Source of the DNA: Bacteroidota bacterium
Lineage (GTDB): Bacteria; Bacteroidota; Bacteroidia; B-17B0; Aurantibacillaceae
Length of the DNA: 64,000 nt
Reading direction: 5' to 3'
Assembly (NCBI GenBank): GCA_030692515.1
Contig: JAUXZS010000028.1
Span: 310,001-374,000, forward strand
The notes beneath the pieces are model-generated. The model did no database searches. It saw nothing but the letters and a program-made list of their open reading frames with translations, and had not been told where the DNA came from. Shown here piece by piece: positions 9,468-19,779 of this stretch; position 1 is the stretch's first letter, and each line of letters starts with the position of its first letter. The position numbers were made by a program, and so were the translations under genes.

Positions 9468-10001
9468 TTATTTAATTTTTTGTTCAAACGATTGGGTAAT
9501 GATTGTTAAATATAAATTCTTGTTTTTCTTCTGTAAATCTCTTAATGAATAAAATTTAGTAGACATTATTTTAGCTACATATTTATAATCAATTTCTAAT
9601 TTATACAATAGAGACAATAAATTTTTAAAGTTTCCCTTAATGGTAAATGTATTTGTTTGCACGTTTAAATTATCGTTTTTAAAAGAGCTGTTGGTTGGTA
9701 TTTCTGTAACCAAACAGTTATTATTCTCAGCAAAATCAGAAATAAAGGCAGTTAACTTGTCCCGCACCGCCATAGAATCATTTTTAGAATAGGCTTTTTC
9801 AAATTCTATCATTTTTGCTTTTAATGCCGGCAATTCTTTTTCCTTTTCTTTTAACCAGGTTAGTTTCTGCTCTTTTTCTTGTATCTCGCTCACCATTTTA
9901 AAGGTATCCGAAAAACTAAATTGATAGCCTATATAAAAAAACAGAACAAAGCCCGCAAAGAGCAAGTAACATTTTTGTTTATAGTTTAGTTTATCCAACA
10001 T
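9468..10001 (-). CDS. PilO/GspM-like protein
   Basis: This 177-residue protein has one N-terminal membrane helix (about 11-30), a coiled coil rich in Glu and Lys (about 35-75), and a C-terminal ferredoxin-like beta-alpha domain. This is the layout of PilO and GspM, which form the periplasmic part of the inner-membrane platform together with PilN/GspL. Its ATG overlaps the stop of the PilM-PilN-like gene by 1 bp. Position and architecture carry the call; sequence similarity in this family is always weak. Confidence 0.65.
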   Translation of the reverse strand: MLDKLNYKQKCYLLFAGFVLFFYIGYQFSFSDTFKMVSEIQEKEQKLTWLKEKEKELPALKAKMIEFEKAYSKNDSMAVRDKLTAFISDFAENNNCLVTEIPTNSSFKNDNLNVQTNTFTIKGNFKNLLSLLYKLEIDYKYVAKIMSTKFYSLRDLQKKNKNLYLTIITQSFEQKIK

Positions 10002-11224
10002 TACTTAGTACTAATTCTAATTTCAAAATTTGGTAACAAACCCTCATTATTGTAAGAGAATTTTTCGAGGCTAACATCATTAATAAATTTTTGCATTTTT
10101 AAAACATTGGCCCATTCGTTTATAGTTAAACTTTTATTGCAATTACCTTTTATTATTAATTCGTTATTTTTAAACGTCACTAAACTATCTTCGCTCTCGT
10201 CCGAATCTTTTTTTGGATTAAAGTACAATTCACTCAAGGTTACTTCATCAGGAATGGTTGTTGCAATTCTATCGGCATATTCACTCATTTTGTTTTTGTT
10301 TAAAATGCCTGCGTTTTCAATTAAACCTTTTTTCTTTTGATAATCATTTAGCAAATCATTTATTTGATCGTATTTACCTTGATATACATTTAACTCTGAT
10401 TCTAACTTATTATTTTTATTAAAATAGTTGGTGTAAAACATAACGTTTGTAACCGATATCACAAATGCTATTGCAATTAAACTAATCATTAAAAATCTAA
10501 ACTTATTTTTTTCGAGATGTTTATTTTCAATTGCTATCAACTCTGCTGAATCACTTTCTGCTATATGACTTTGGGTTAAATAAGCTAAACCACCGGCAAA
10601 ACCCAATGTGTAAAACGCTTCAAAATTAATATCATCAATTTTAACCGTTGCATTTTCACTTGGAGCAGTTAAAATAGTTTCTATTGCGTTGTTAGTTAAT
10701 TCTATTGTTTGCAAAGAAGTTGGCAGCGTATTAAAGCTCGACCAAAGTGGTTGTATGCCATTAACTGCCGGAGCGCCAATTAATACATTTGCCACTTCAA
10801 TTTTATTGAGTTTTAATTCTTCTAACAAAGCGTTTAATTGCTCTTTTCTGCACAAACTAATAAAAGCAGAATTGTTATTTTGTTTAAATAGTTGAACAAA
10901 AAAATCGTTGGTATTGATGGTCGGTAAATTAGTTCGGATTAACTCTTCAAAATTTTGCTCTGAGTTTTCGGATAGACTTATTTTTTTAAGAACAATACCT
11001 TTACCATTTGCAATTAAAACAACGGGGATTTTATTTTTTGCAATTTCTTTTGGTAATTCAAGTTTATTAATTGACGAAGAAGTAGAAACTAAATTGAGTT
11101 TATTATTTTTATTTTTTAAATGGGTATAATAAAAAGTTGTTCCATTGTCGGAAAATGCCGCTTCAATAGAATATATCTCTGATTTAACGAGATACTTTTT
11201 TGGTATCCATTTATCCCAAAACAT
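10001..11224 (-). CDS. PilM-PilN-like fusion (GspL-like) platform protein
   Basis: This 407-residue protein combines an N-terminal cytoplasmic actin-like region (about 1-230), one membrane helix (about 243-267, FRFLMISLIAIAFVISVTNV), a coiled coil and a periplasmic C-terminal domain. That matches GspL, or a PilM joined to PilN. GspL/PilM couples the assembly ATPase to the membrane platform. It lies 2 bp after the secretin gene and overlaps the pilO-like gene. The actin-like half is shorter than free PilM (about 350 residues), so GspL is the closer comparison. Confidence 0.68.
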   Translation of the reverse strand: MFWDKWIPKKYLVKSEIYSIEAAFSDNGTTFYYTHLKNKNNKLNLVSTSSSINKLELPKEIAKNKIPVVLIANGKGIVLKKISLSENSEQNFEELIRTNLPTINTNDFFVQLFKQNNNSAFISLCRKEQLNALLEELKLNKIEVANVLIGAPAVNGIQPLWSSFNTLPTSLQTIELTNNAIETILTAPSENATVKIDDINFEAFYTLGFAGGLAYLTQSHIAESDSAELIAIENKHLEKNKFRFLMISLIAIAFVISVTNVMFYTNYFNKNNKLESELNVYQGKYDQINDLLNDYQKKKGLIENAGILNKNKMSEYADRIATTIPDEVTLSELYFNPKKDSDESEDSLVTFKNNELIIKGNCNKSLTINEWANVLKMQKFINDVSLEKFSYNNEGLLPNFEIRISTK

Positions 11225-11226
11225 TT

Positions 11227-13149
11227 CTAACTATAAATTACTGTTGGCTTAATAAAAATGGTTAATTTACTTTGCGATTTTGCTTTAGTGCGGTTACCAA
11301 AAATCCATTTTAAAACTGGAATTCTTGAAAGAAACGGTAAACCACTTCCTGAGTTATTTGTTTGGTTTTCATCAAGTCCACCTAACATAATCATTTCTCC
11401 ATTTTTAACTCTTACCAAGGATTGAAAATCTCTGTTAAGAGTTCCCGGAGGGGCAGTATTGGAAATCCTTTCGGTAAAACTCGATTGCTTTACATTAATG
11501 GTCATCGTTATTTGTTCATCGCCAGAAACCTGAGGATCTATGGTTAATGATAAATCTGCATTAATGGGTTTGTATTGCTGAGTTTGTAATATATTTTGAT
11601 TAACCGCAGAATTGTTTACCAGGTTATTAGATACTTCTAAATAATATTCGGTTTTACCAACGCTAATTTTTGCTTCGTGTCCGTTTAATGTTGCAATTTG
11701 AGGTGTTGAACGTAATTTTAAAATACCATTAGATTCCATGGCTTTTAAATTGATATAAAAGTTGGGTGTTACATTTCCTAAATTAATAATCCCTAAACCA
11801 TTAATGCCACTTATTAGATTATTAATTGAATTCGAGTTTAATGAAATATTATAATCAGGCAACAAGGTACCACCCGTTGTTCCAGTTTTTGTTCCAAGTC
11901 CGGCAGAAATACCGGCAGAAAGTGAATTACTTTTTCTCACATCGGCAATTATCACTTCAATATGAATCATTGGCACTACCAAATCAATCTGACGCATAAA
12001 ATGCTCTAATTCATTTATGCGTGGCTGCGAACCACTCACAATAATTCCGTTCATATCTTCAAACACCTTTAACTCTACTCCTTTTTTTAATTCCGCAGGG
12101 ATAAAATCAATCACTTTTTCGATGGTTCGGTTTTTTAAGGTTATTAATTTACTTTGTCTTAAACCTTCTAAATTTCTATCACCAAACAAATAGGTGCTAC
12201 CATCTTTTTTAAAAGTAAAATCTGTACCATTAAATAATAGTTTTAAAAATTCATCGTAAGGCGCATCCTCTACCTTTAAGGTGGCAGTGCCTTTTATATC
12301 GCTAAATAAAAAATAATTTTTCCCCAATTCTTTAGAAACAGTATTTACAATTTCATTCATTGACATTTTGTCAACATTCATTGTAATTAAACCATCCTTA
12401 ATTTGAATTTTTGAGTTTTTTGAATTTTCGTTAGGGTTAGGATTTTGATTTGTTAAACTACCAAAAGGATTATTTTCACTTTGAGAATTTTGAGTATTCG
12501 CAACAACTTGCTTTTTCTCAAACACATAAAAATCATCAGGAGTTTTGATAACCTTCATATCGTTTGCAAAGGCTAATTTTTCTAAAGCACCATTAAAGGA
12601 AGCGCCTTGCATAAAACCACTCACCATTTTATTAGCTAAGTCGGGTGAGAAAATAATATTTTTTCCACTCTGCTTAGTAATTTCTTTTGTTACGTTCCCC
12701 AACGTATCATTATTTAAATCGTAACCTAAAAGATCTAAATCTTTTTCATACTGCACATTAATTTTTTTACCGATGGGCGATTTCTTTTCAACTACGGGAG
12801 CGTTAAACTTATTAAAAGTCATTATAGGTCCAACAAAAACAATATCTAAATCGTAACGCTTACACAAAAACAAAAACACTTCTTTAACAGATACTTTACT
12901 AAAGTTGTTTGATAATTTAATATCTAAAGCAGGGTCTACATTTACATTTAAATTATTGTTAGTTCCAATTACTCGTATGTATTCCTGAATAGATACCCCA
13001 TTCATAGATAGTTCTACTTTATCATTTATTCCAGGATAGTTTTTAGCTACTTGGTCTAATTTTTGTTCTAATAAATCAAATCTATCTTGCGCCTTAAAGC
13101 AAATGCTAGTAAGGATAAAAGAAAGTGTGATAATAATTTTAAATTTCAT
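11227..13149 (-). CDS. gspD: secretin of type II secretion / type IV pilus-like system
   Basis: This 640-residue protein has a Sec signal peptide (about 1-20, ending CFKAQ), N-terminal secretin/TonB-short and N domains, a low-complexity Asn/Ser/Pro segment near 225-245, and a C-terminal secretin core. The core shows the usual hallmarks: the VPMIHIEVIIADV strand, QSLVRVKNGEMIMLGGL and IPVLKWIFGNR near the end. Secretins form a 12-15-mer channel in the outer membrane. It follows the ATPase gene by 20 bp. Whether it serves secretion, pili or DNA uptake cannot be told, because no pseudopilin or GspF gene is in view. Confidence 0.88.
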   Translation of the reverse strand: MKFKIIITLSFILTSICFKAQDRFDLLEQKLDQVAKNYPGINDKVELSMNGVSIQEYIRVIGTNNNLNVNVDPALDIKLSNNFSKVSVKEVFLFLCKRYDLDIVFVGPIMTFNKFNAPVVEKKSPIGKKINVQYEKDLDLLGYDLNNDTLGNVTKEITKQSGKNIIFSPDLANKMVSGFMQGASFNGALEKLAFANDMKVIKTPDDFYVFEKKQVVANTQNSQSENNPFGSLTNQNPNPNENSKNSKIQIKDGLITMNVDKMSMNEIVNTVSKELGKNYFLFSDIKGTATLKVEDAPYDEFLKLLFNGTDFTFKKDGSTYLFGDRNLEGLRQSKLITLKNRTIEKVIDFIPAELKKGVELKVFEDMNGIIVSGSQPRINELEHFMRQIDLVVPMIHIEVIIADVRKSNSLSAGISAGLGTKTGTTGGTLLPDYNISLNSNSINNLISGINGLGIINLGNVTPNFYINLKAMESNGILKLRSTPQIATLNGHEAKISVGKTEYYLEVSNNLVNNSAVNQNILQTQQYKPINADLSLTIDPQVSGDEQITMTINVKQSSFTERISNTAPPGTLNRDFQSLVRVKNGEMIMLGGLDENQTNNSGSGLPFLSRIPVLKWIFGNRTKAKSQSKLTIFIKPTVIYS

Positions 13150-13170
13150 TTTATTTATTTTAGTAAAAAT

Positions 13171-14610
13171 TTAATTATCAGTAATCAAATACGGAAATAT
13201 CTCCTCTAAACTTGTTTGTCCGTTAACAAACATTTTAAGCGCATTTTGAGATAATTTATCAATTTTATTTTCTGCTAAATAAGCATCAATAGATGTTGCA
13301 TTTTGCTTTATTTCTTCAGATAATTCTTTCGTAATATTAATTACTTCGTAAATTGCCCGTCTACCTTTGTAACCGGTATAATAACAACTCTGGCAACCTT
13401 TTGCTTTAAACTGTTTATCTGTAACCGCTGCTCTGAATTTTTCGGGAATTTCGTTTTTATCTAAATCAACTTGGGTTTTACAATCTTCACAAAGCGTTCT
13501 TACTAAGCGCTGCGCTACCGATAAATTTAAAGTACTTGATAATAAATACGGTTGTATGCCCATATCAACTAATCTTGATACGGTGCCCCAGGCAGAATTA
13601 GTATGAATTGTTGACAGCACTAAGTGGCCCGTTAAGGCAGCGCGAATTGCCATTTGTGCGGTTTGTGCATCACGAATCTCACCTAGCATAATGATGTCTG
13701 GGTCTTGTCGCAAAAATGTACGTAAAGCTTCTGTATACGTTAAACCAATGTCTTCTTTTAACTGAACCTGATTAACACCATCCAAAGTATATTCTATTGG
13801 ATCTTCGATGGTTAAAATATTATTGGTTGGTTTATTTAAAACTTTTAGTGTAGCGTAAAGCGTTGTTGTTTTACCTGAACCGGTTGGACCACTAATTAAA
13901 ATAATACCATTCGGTTTTTTTACCGCTAATTGGTAGCGCTCATTTTCTTGTTCGGTAAATCCTAAGCGTGCAATATCAATGTGACTGGCATCGCTACCCA
14001 ATAAACGCAAAACAATTTTTTCTCCGTACAGTGTTGGCAGAATAGAAACACGAATATCTAAATAATTATTATTAAACTTAAAACGAATCCGTCCATCTTG
14101 CGGCATCCGCTTCTCGGCAATATCACAAGAGGCCGCAATTTTTATTTTATTGATTAAGGTTGGATATTCTGCTTTGTTTAACTTATGTCTATCAATTAAA
14201 ACACCATCTACTCTAAAACGTATGCGACATTTTTCGCTGTAAGTTTCTACATGAATATCTGAGCTTTGTAAATCTCGCGCTTCTTTTACAAGCGTTTCTA
14301 AAAAATTATTATCGTTAACATTTAAGCGATAGGTTTCGTTATTGGCTGAATCTAATTTAGTGCCGCCATTTACTTTAGGATAATTACTTAATAACAATTG
14401 TTCAACGGTTTGTTGGTTACCGCTTTTTAAAGAAATTTTTTTTCCTAATACAATTTCTAATTCACTCGCAAGATCGGCTGTGTTTTTTTGTTCGCTAACT
14501 AAAAACTCTAAATTGCCATTTTCAATTTTATTGGGCACAATACCATAATACCAAGCTTGGTCTATAGTAATGGTATTTTTTATATCGTTATTTAGTTTTG
14601 TGGTTTCCAT
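13171..14610 (-). CDS. gspE: GspE/PilB-type assembly ATPase
   Basis: This 479-residue protein shows all family motifs: an arginine-rich segment (120-145, SSDIHVE...RFRVDG), Walker A GPTGSGKT at 241-248, Asp box LTIEDPIEY at 266-274, Walker B (DIIMLGEIRD) near 305-314, a His box (GHLVLSTIHTN) near 328-338, and two Cys pairs at 374/377 and 406/409 for zinc. It powers pseudopilus or pilus assembly from the cytoplasm. The MshEN-like N-terminal domain is short. It is the first gene of the six-gene minus-strand operon; the 243 bp upstream is the divergent promoter region shared with the T9SS cargo gene at 14854, with no clear box visible. Confidence 0.92.
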   Translation of the reverse strand: METTKLNNDIKNTITIDQAWYYGIVPNKIENGNLEFLVSEQKNTADLASELEIVLGKKISLKSGNQQTVEQLLLSNYPKVNGGTKLDSANNETYRLNVNDNNFLETLVKEARDLQSSDIHVETYSEKCRIRFRVDGVLIDRHKLNKAEYPTLINKIKIAASCDIAEKRMPQDGRIRFKFNNNYLDIRVSILPTLYGEKIVLRLLGSDASHIDIARLGFTEQENERYQLAVKKPNGIILISGPTGSGKTTTLYATLKVLNKPTNNILTIEDPIEYTLDGVNQVQLKEDIGLTYTEALRTFLRQDPDIIMLGEIRDAQTAQMAIRAALTGHLVLSTIHTNSAWGTVSRLVDMGIQPYLLSSTLNLSVAQRLVRTLCEDCKTQVDLDKNEIPEKFRAAVTDKQFKAKGCQSCYYTGYKGRRAIYEVINITKELSEEIKQNATSIDAYLAENKIDKLSQNALKMFVNGQTSLEEIFPYLITDN

Positions 14611-14853
14611 TAAGGTTTACACGAAAGCCTTTAATACCGTGTAAGTTAACGAAAATACAGAGTGTAATTTTTTAGAGAAAATAAGCCTGTAATCCTAATA
14701 ATTATAATGAACTACAAAACAATCAGATACAAAAAATGCGGTATAAAAAACTAGGTAAACACACAGGTGTTTCTGTAGAAATATATAGGTGATAAAAAAA
14801 ATTCGCGACGGTTATTTATGTCTATTTTTAGAAAAAATTAAACTCAAAAAAAA

Positions 14854-15858
14854 ATGAAAAAAAAACTACAACTATTGACTATTGGATTTCTAACATCTGG
14901 ACTTTCACTAATAGCACAACCAATTTTAACTGCAACAGGAAATAATATGATAGTTGGGGATATATTTCCTTTTAAAGACTGTAATTTTATTAACCCAGGT
15001 CCGTCAGGTGCAAATCAGAATTGGAATTTAGGAGCAATGACAACTAATTCAACTACGAGTTTCACTGTAACATCTGTTGCATCAACACCAAACGGCGCTA
15101 GCTTTTCTGGAGCGAACATTAGCTTTAATAATGGTAATGGATTGTATGAATATTTTAATACAAGTGCAACTGCCTTACAAAATTTCGGAATTGTTACAGG
15201 CACCACAATAATTTCATATTCAAACCCAGAAGACATTTTACATTATCCTTTTAGTTTTAACAATACATTTTCTGACCCTTGGTCTACCACTTTCATTTCA
15301 AATACAATTTCGTTTACAAGAACAGGTACTTCAAATGTAACTTATGATGGTTACGGCTCTTTAACCTTGCCAATTGGCACATTTAATAATGTAGTACGCG
15401 TGCACTTAACAAAAACGTACACCGATACTTATTTTGCAGGAACAATAAATTATTATGATGAAATTTATTCATGGTATCTTAACGGAACTCATCATGAAAT
15501 TGCTTCCGTTTACACGTTATCGAATAATGTTGCACCAACAGTAACACAGGGAGGCTCTTATATCAATGTAATTCCCACAAGTATCAATCAAAATTCAAAC
15601 GTAAATACTAATTTTTCAGGATATCCAAATCCCGCACAAGACAATTATTATTTAAACTCAACGAATGGAAAAATTATTGAAAAAATTGAAATTTGTGATT
15701 TAGCCGGAAAAATTATTTATTCAGAAAATCAAGAAGTAAACAATCAACAAACAATCAAAATTAATACTTATAATTTTGCTCCAGGCATTTACACAGTTAA
15801 AATTTTCACTAAAGATGAAGCGGTTGAAATAAAGAAATTATTAAAAACAGGAATATAA
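14854..15858 (+). CDS. secreted protein with T9SS type A sorting domain
   Basis: This 334-residue protein has a signal peptide (about 1-21, ending SLIAQ). The middle region is rich in Thr, Ser and Asn, with beta-strand character and no known catalytic motif. The C-terminus is a type IX secretion sorting domain, starting at YPNPAQDNYY near residue 257 and ending with GIYTVKIFTKD and a basic tail. The protein is therefore exported across the inner membrane by Sec and across the outer membrane by T9SS, then anchored or released. Its function is unknown. A strong terminator follows. Confidence 0.82.
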   Translation: MKKKLQLLTIGFLTSGLSLIAQPILTATGNNMIVGDIFPFKDCNFINPGPSGANQNWNLGAMTTNSTTSFTVTSVASTPNGASFSGANISFNNGNGLYEYFNTSATALQNFGIVTGTTIISYSNPEDILHYPFSFNNTFSDPWSTTFISNTISFTRTGTSNVTYDGYGSLTLPIGTFNNVVRVHLTKTYTDTYFAGTINYYDEIYSWYLNGTHHEIASVYTLSNNVAPTVTQGGSYINVIPTSINQNSNVNTNFSGYPNPAQDNYYLNSTNGKIIEKIEICDLAGKIIYSENQEVNNQQTIKINTYNFAPGIYTVKIFTKDEAVEIKKLLKTGI

Positions 15859-15892
15859 TTTTAAAATTTTAGTAAGACTTTATTTTTTTATT

Positions 15893-15932
15893 AAATGCCA
15901 TAGGTAAATAGCCTATGGCATTTATTATTTTA
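15893..15932 (+). terminator. rho-independent terminator
   Basis: AAATGCCATAGG and CCTATGGCATTT form a perfect 12-bp stem with a 7-base loop, followed by ATTATTTT. It is placed 35 bases after the T9SS cargo gene. Confidence 0.85.
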
Positions 15933-16185
15933 GCAAATATCACAAACTATTTAAATAAGAAGTGTTACTAGATTAATTTCTGCCAATTAGAGGCGCCAAA
16001 TATTTTTGATTAAAAAGATATTACTCTACAACTACTTTTCCTAAGCATTTTTTACCCGCTATAACACAACCAGATGCAGAATTCACCAAATTAAAAACTA
16101 AGTAAAACACGTTGCTGTTTTATGAGGAAATGTATAGGTGTAGTTTTTTTGGCTAATGCTTTATTAGATTGGAGTAAACTCAAGT
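15933..16185. other. intergenic region, possible gene remnant
   Basis: The gap 15859-16185 holds the terminator at its left end. On the minus strand, 16023-16095 reads in one frame as FNLVNSASGCVIAGKKCLGK followed by VVVE and a stop. The end (A-G-K-x-x-G-K-V-V) resembles the C-terminus of zinc-type alcohol dehydrogenase/quinone oxidoreductase proteins. This would be a remnant of about 24 codons and is weakly supported. I see nothing else. Confidence 0.25.
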
Positions 16186-19100
16186 TTAATATTTTATAAT
16201 CTTGAAGACCTTCGAAAATAAATTACCATTTACTTTGACAAAGTATATTCCGTTCATAGCGTTAATCATGTTAATTTCATTTTTACCCTTAATTAATTTA
16301 TCTGTAAAAATAATTTGTCCTAAACTATTCAATATGCAAACTTCCAACTGATTTTGCTCTGTCTCAATATAGAAATCACCATAGTTTGGGTTTGGATATA
16401 TGTTTATTTCACTTTCTTGAAACGCAAAACTTTTTTCTCCAGTACAATAAACTACTGTAATAGTGATTGGCACATTTAAATTACAACCATTTGGAGCAGA
16501 CGCATTTAGCGTATATGTTATGGTTACAGAAGGGGTAATAATCAAAGAATTAGAATTAACTGGACTGGACATGAAAGTATGCCAACTAAAAACCACACTA
16601 CTTGCAGCTGTAGCTAACATAGTTACTGATTGACCATCACAAACAAGTGTATCAGAAATTGATAAGGTATACACAGGTATTGCTTTAACCATTGTTGTAT
16701 AAATTTTTGAGGCCAAGCATCCATTTGTTGTGTTAGTGCCAGTAACAGTAAAATTACCACTTGTAACTGTAGTAATATTTTGCGCTCCAATGTAACCATT
16801 GTTCCAAGTATATGTGTTAGCTCCTGTAGCGGTTAATGTACACGTTTGGCCATAGCAAGGTGTAGTATTGATATTAACAGATATGACTGGCAAGGGTAAA
16901 ACATTTATTGTTTGATTTACACTACTTTTACAGCCAATTGAATTTGTGCCTGTAACCGTATATATTGTTGTTACACTTGGAGTAACACTTATTAAGTTAG
17001 ATGTTGAGCCATTATTATTCCATGTGTAGCTTGCAGCTCCCGAAGCTCCTATGTTAATTAAATTTCCATTGCAAATTGTATTAGTTGCGCTTGTAATAGC
17101 CATTGTAAAAGCCGGATTTAAACTAATTGGAAAAGTTGCCACGGTATTTGAACCAATAGAATTTATTCCTGTAACAATTAGGCTACCGTTTGTTGCCCCA
17201 GTTGTAAAAGTTACAGAAGTACTATTGCCTAAAATATTGCTAAACGAAGCGCCAGATCCGGAATAAGACCATGAATAGGTAACACCAGATTGAGGTATAA
17301 ACGAATAAATTGCGCCTAATGCATTAATGCAAACCGAATTTTGTTGACTAGTAAACAAAATAGGTTGTGGTAGTTGATTTGTAACTTCAGTTAAATAACT
17401 TCCTGGACAAAAACCATTAGCCATATTAAAATCCAATTTATTTATAACTGTATTTGAAATATTATCATATTCTATTAAAGTACCACAACCAAAAGCTCCA
17501 CCAGTATTTGCTAATCCATAAAATTTATTGTTAGAGGCTTTTATTAATCCACCATAAAAATTAATACCTGTTGCATTAGTAACACCATATTTAAACGCTC
17601 TTGTGTTTGAAGGAATATCATACTCATATATATCTCCATTTCCAGGACCATTACTGCTAATTGTAACACCATAAATTTTACCATTTAAAGCCTGAACAAT
17701 TCTTCCAGATAGTTCTACTCCATTAGGAGGTAAAGAATTAAAAGACAAAAGATTTGTAAGAGAATTTGTTGTTGGCCCATAAACGCACATTGATCCCCAA
17801 CCTCCCATTCCATATCTACTTGGGGCATACAATAATCCGTTTGTTGCTTCCAAAGGAATACCGCCACCATCTTGAGTTGAATTAAGATCGAAAATTTTAG
17901 TAACAGTACTATTGTAAACATTGTACTTTAATGCTGTGCCAGTGTTGAAAGGGCCTCCGCCTCGAGGTAGCATATAAATAAAACCACTGCTATGAACTAT
18001 TGCATCAGCACATTGTGTTCCAATACTAATACTGTAATCGAATTTTTTTGTGACCGTATTTGTAAATGGGTCAAATTCAAAAAACATTCCATTACTATTC
18101 GCTCCATAATTTTGGCATGATCCATACAATTTTCCATTTGGTCCCAAAGTTAACGTACCACGTGGATTCCCTCCAAAAGTAGAAGAACTGCTGAAATCTA
18201 CCAGTTTACTATAAGCAAAAGTTATCGGATTAAATTCATACAAAACACCTTTATCATTTAAACCTCCAAAAGTGGTAAGTCCATAAAACTTTCCATTTGT
18301 TGCTTGCGTTAAAGGACCTGATGGCGTACTTCCGTTGATAGCAAAATTTAAAACTACCTTTCTAGTAACAACATTGGTCAAAGAATTAAATTCGCCTACA
18401 CAAGAATTCCCTATAAAATAAACTATGCCATTCGAATAATGTAAAAGACTACCAATTGGAGAAAAGGCATCTGTAGAAAATCCCGAAAAATTTAAAACAG
18501 TAACCAAAGCGTTGTTCACTGTGTCTACTTTATAAATATATCCAACATTACTAGTTCCTCCACCATAAGAAACACCGCACAAATTTCCATTAATATCAGA
18601 AATATTGTAATCGTAATTAGGTTTTCTTGAATTGAAAACACCATAATTGATAATTGTAGAGTCGGTTAATTTTATTGAATATACGCAAGCTGAAGAATTA
18701 CTTACTGCTAAAGCCCCACCATATAATTTCCCTCCTTTTTCAATTAATTTTGTGCATGGAGAATAAATAGTACCTCCAGTAAAACAGTCATGAGGAACAG
18801 AAATAGTGCCACTTGATAAATTGTATTTAAATATTTTGCCTTGCGAATTTGTACCTCCGGCAATAGTAGTACCATAAATAAAGCCATCGCTGGCCTGAAT
18901 TACTCCTGACGCCGGGTTTGCACCTGTTAATGTTGCGCTAAAATTTATTAAAGCAATAATACTATTTGTTACAATATTATATTCAAATAAAGTACCAACT
19001 CCATTTGCCCCTCCAAAATAACATGTTCCGTATAATTTACCATTGCTAGCTTCTATTAAATCTCCATTGGGCTTAGTGCCAGTTGCAGAAGTAAAATCAA

Positions 19101-19566
19101 TTAGTTTTGTATATATTCCATTTGACACATCAAATTGAAACAATGCGCCAAAATTATTGGCACCACCAACACTACAAGTTCCGTATAACTTACCATTTGA
19201 AGCTTCTAGTAATCTACCTAATGGTTTTTTGCCATTTAATGAATTTATAAAAGTGTATAAAACAGTTGGCGTATTACTTCCTACATTGTATTCAAATATT
19301 TCGTCTTTTAAATTTATTGATGAATAGGCGTATAATTTTTGATTGCTTGCTTTTATGAAACCGGATGATGGGCCAATAGGATTACCTTTTAATTCATAAC
19401 TTGTAATATTACTACTACCTGTTGGAACAGAAAAAATAGTACCGTAATTAAAAATACCGGTATTCAAATTATTACCACTGGTTGTGCCCCAAAGTACAGA
19501 TTGCGATTTAGCATAAAAAAATAAAAATATTAATAGTGATAATAGAGTTAACTTTTTTAATTTCAT
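16186..19566 (-). CDS. large secreted repeat protein (GloVer-type repeats) with T9SS sorting domain
   Basis: This 1126-residue protein begins with a signal peptide (about 1-21). Residues about 40-740 contain more than ten repeats of roughly 50 residues built on A-S-N-G-K-L-Y-G and G-G-x-N-x-x-G-x-L-F/Y-E-F/Y (for example EASNGKLYGTCSVGGANNFG). This resembles the tandem 'GloVer' repeats of Bacteroidota surface proteins, probably a beta-propeller-like array. Then come about three Ig-like domains (about 750-1040) with SATNTICNGN- and TYTWNNG-type motifs, and a T9SS type A domain (IYPNPNYGDFYI near 1055). It is a surface or released protein, perhaps an adhesin; the ligand is unknown. Confidence 0.8.
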   Translation of the reverse strand: MKLKKLTLLSLLIFLFFYAKSQSVLWGTTSGNNLNTGIFNYGTIFSVPTGSSNITSYELKGNPIGPSSGFIKASNQKLYAYSSINLKDEIFEYNVGSNTPTVLYTFINSLNGKKPLGRLLEASNGKLYGTCSVGGANNFGALFQFDVSNGIYTKLIDFTSATGTKPNGDLIEASNGKLYGTCYFGGANGVGTLFEYNIVTNSIIALINFSATLTGANPASGVIQASDGFIYGTTIAGGTNSQGKIFKYNLSSGTISVPHDCFTGGTIYSPCTKLIEKGGKLYGGALAVSNSSACVYSIKLTDSTIINYGVFNSRKPNYDYNISDINGNLCGVSYGGGTSNVGYIYKVDTVNNALVTVLNFSGFSTDAFSPIGSLLHYSNGIVYFIGNSCVGEFNSLTNVVTRKVVLNFAINGSTPSGPLTQATNGKFYGLTTFGGLNDKGVLYEFNPITFAYSKLVDFSSSSTFGGNPRGTLTLGPNGKLYGSCQNYGANSNGMFFEFDPFTNTVTKKFDYSISIGTQCADAIVHSSGFIYMLPRGGGPFNTGTALKYNVYNSTVTKIFDLNSTQDGGGIPLEATNGLLYAPSRYGMGGWGSMCVYGPTTNSLTNLLSFNSLPPNGVELSGRIVQALNGKIYGVTISSNGPGNGDIYEYDIPSNTRAFKYGVTNATGINFYGGLIKASNNKFYGLANTGGAFGCGTLIEYDNISNTVINKLDFNMANGFCPGSYLTEVTNQLPQPILFTSQQNSVCINALGAIYSFIPQSGVTYSWSYSGSGASFSNILGNSTSVTFTTGATNGSLIVTGINSIGSNTVATFPISLNPAFTMAITSATNTICNGNLINIGASGAASYTWNNNGSTSNLISVTPSVTTIYTVTGTNSIGCKSSVNQTINVLPLPVISVNINTTPCYGQTCTLTATGANTYTWNNGYIGAQNITTVTSGNFTVTGTNTTNGCLASKIYTTMVKAIPVYTLSISDTLVCDGQSVTMLATAASSVVFSWHTFMSSPVNSNSLIITPSVTITYTLNASAPNGCNLNVPITITVVYCTGEKSFAFQESEINIYPNPNYGDFYIETEQNQLEVCILNSLGQIIFTDKLIKGKNEINMINAMNGIYFVKVNGNLFSKVFKIIKY

Positions 19567-19661
19567 TTTATTAGGATTGATGATTCGAATATAACGAATT
19601 TAAGTGTTCAATTATTTTTTGATACATTTTTTTTGGATTTAAAAAAGAAATACCTTAAAGC

Positions 19662-19690
19662 ACCTATGTAAAACCATAGGTTACTATTTT
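19662..19690. promoter_or_regulatory. hairpin upstream of recombinase pair 1
   Basis: ACCTATG and CATAGGT form a 7-bp stem with a 6-base loop, followed on the plus strand by TACTATTTTTAG. It could terminate transcription entering from the left or be an operator for the recombinases. Confidence 0.35.
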
Positions 19691-19779
19691 TAGTTTAATT
19701 GGATGCTAAACCTCTTAAATATTTTTTAGTTTGCCACGCTTATTTTATTCAAACGATTAAATTTAAGCGTAAAAAAGGC

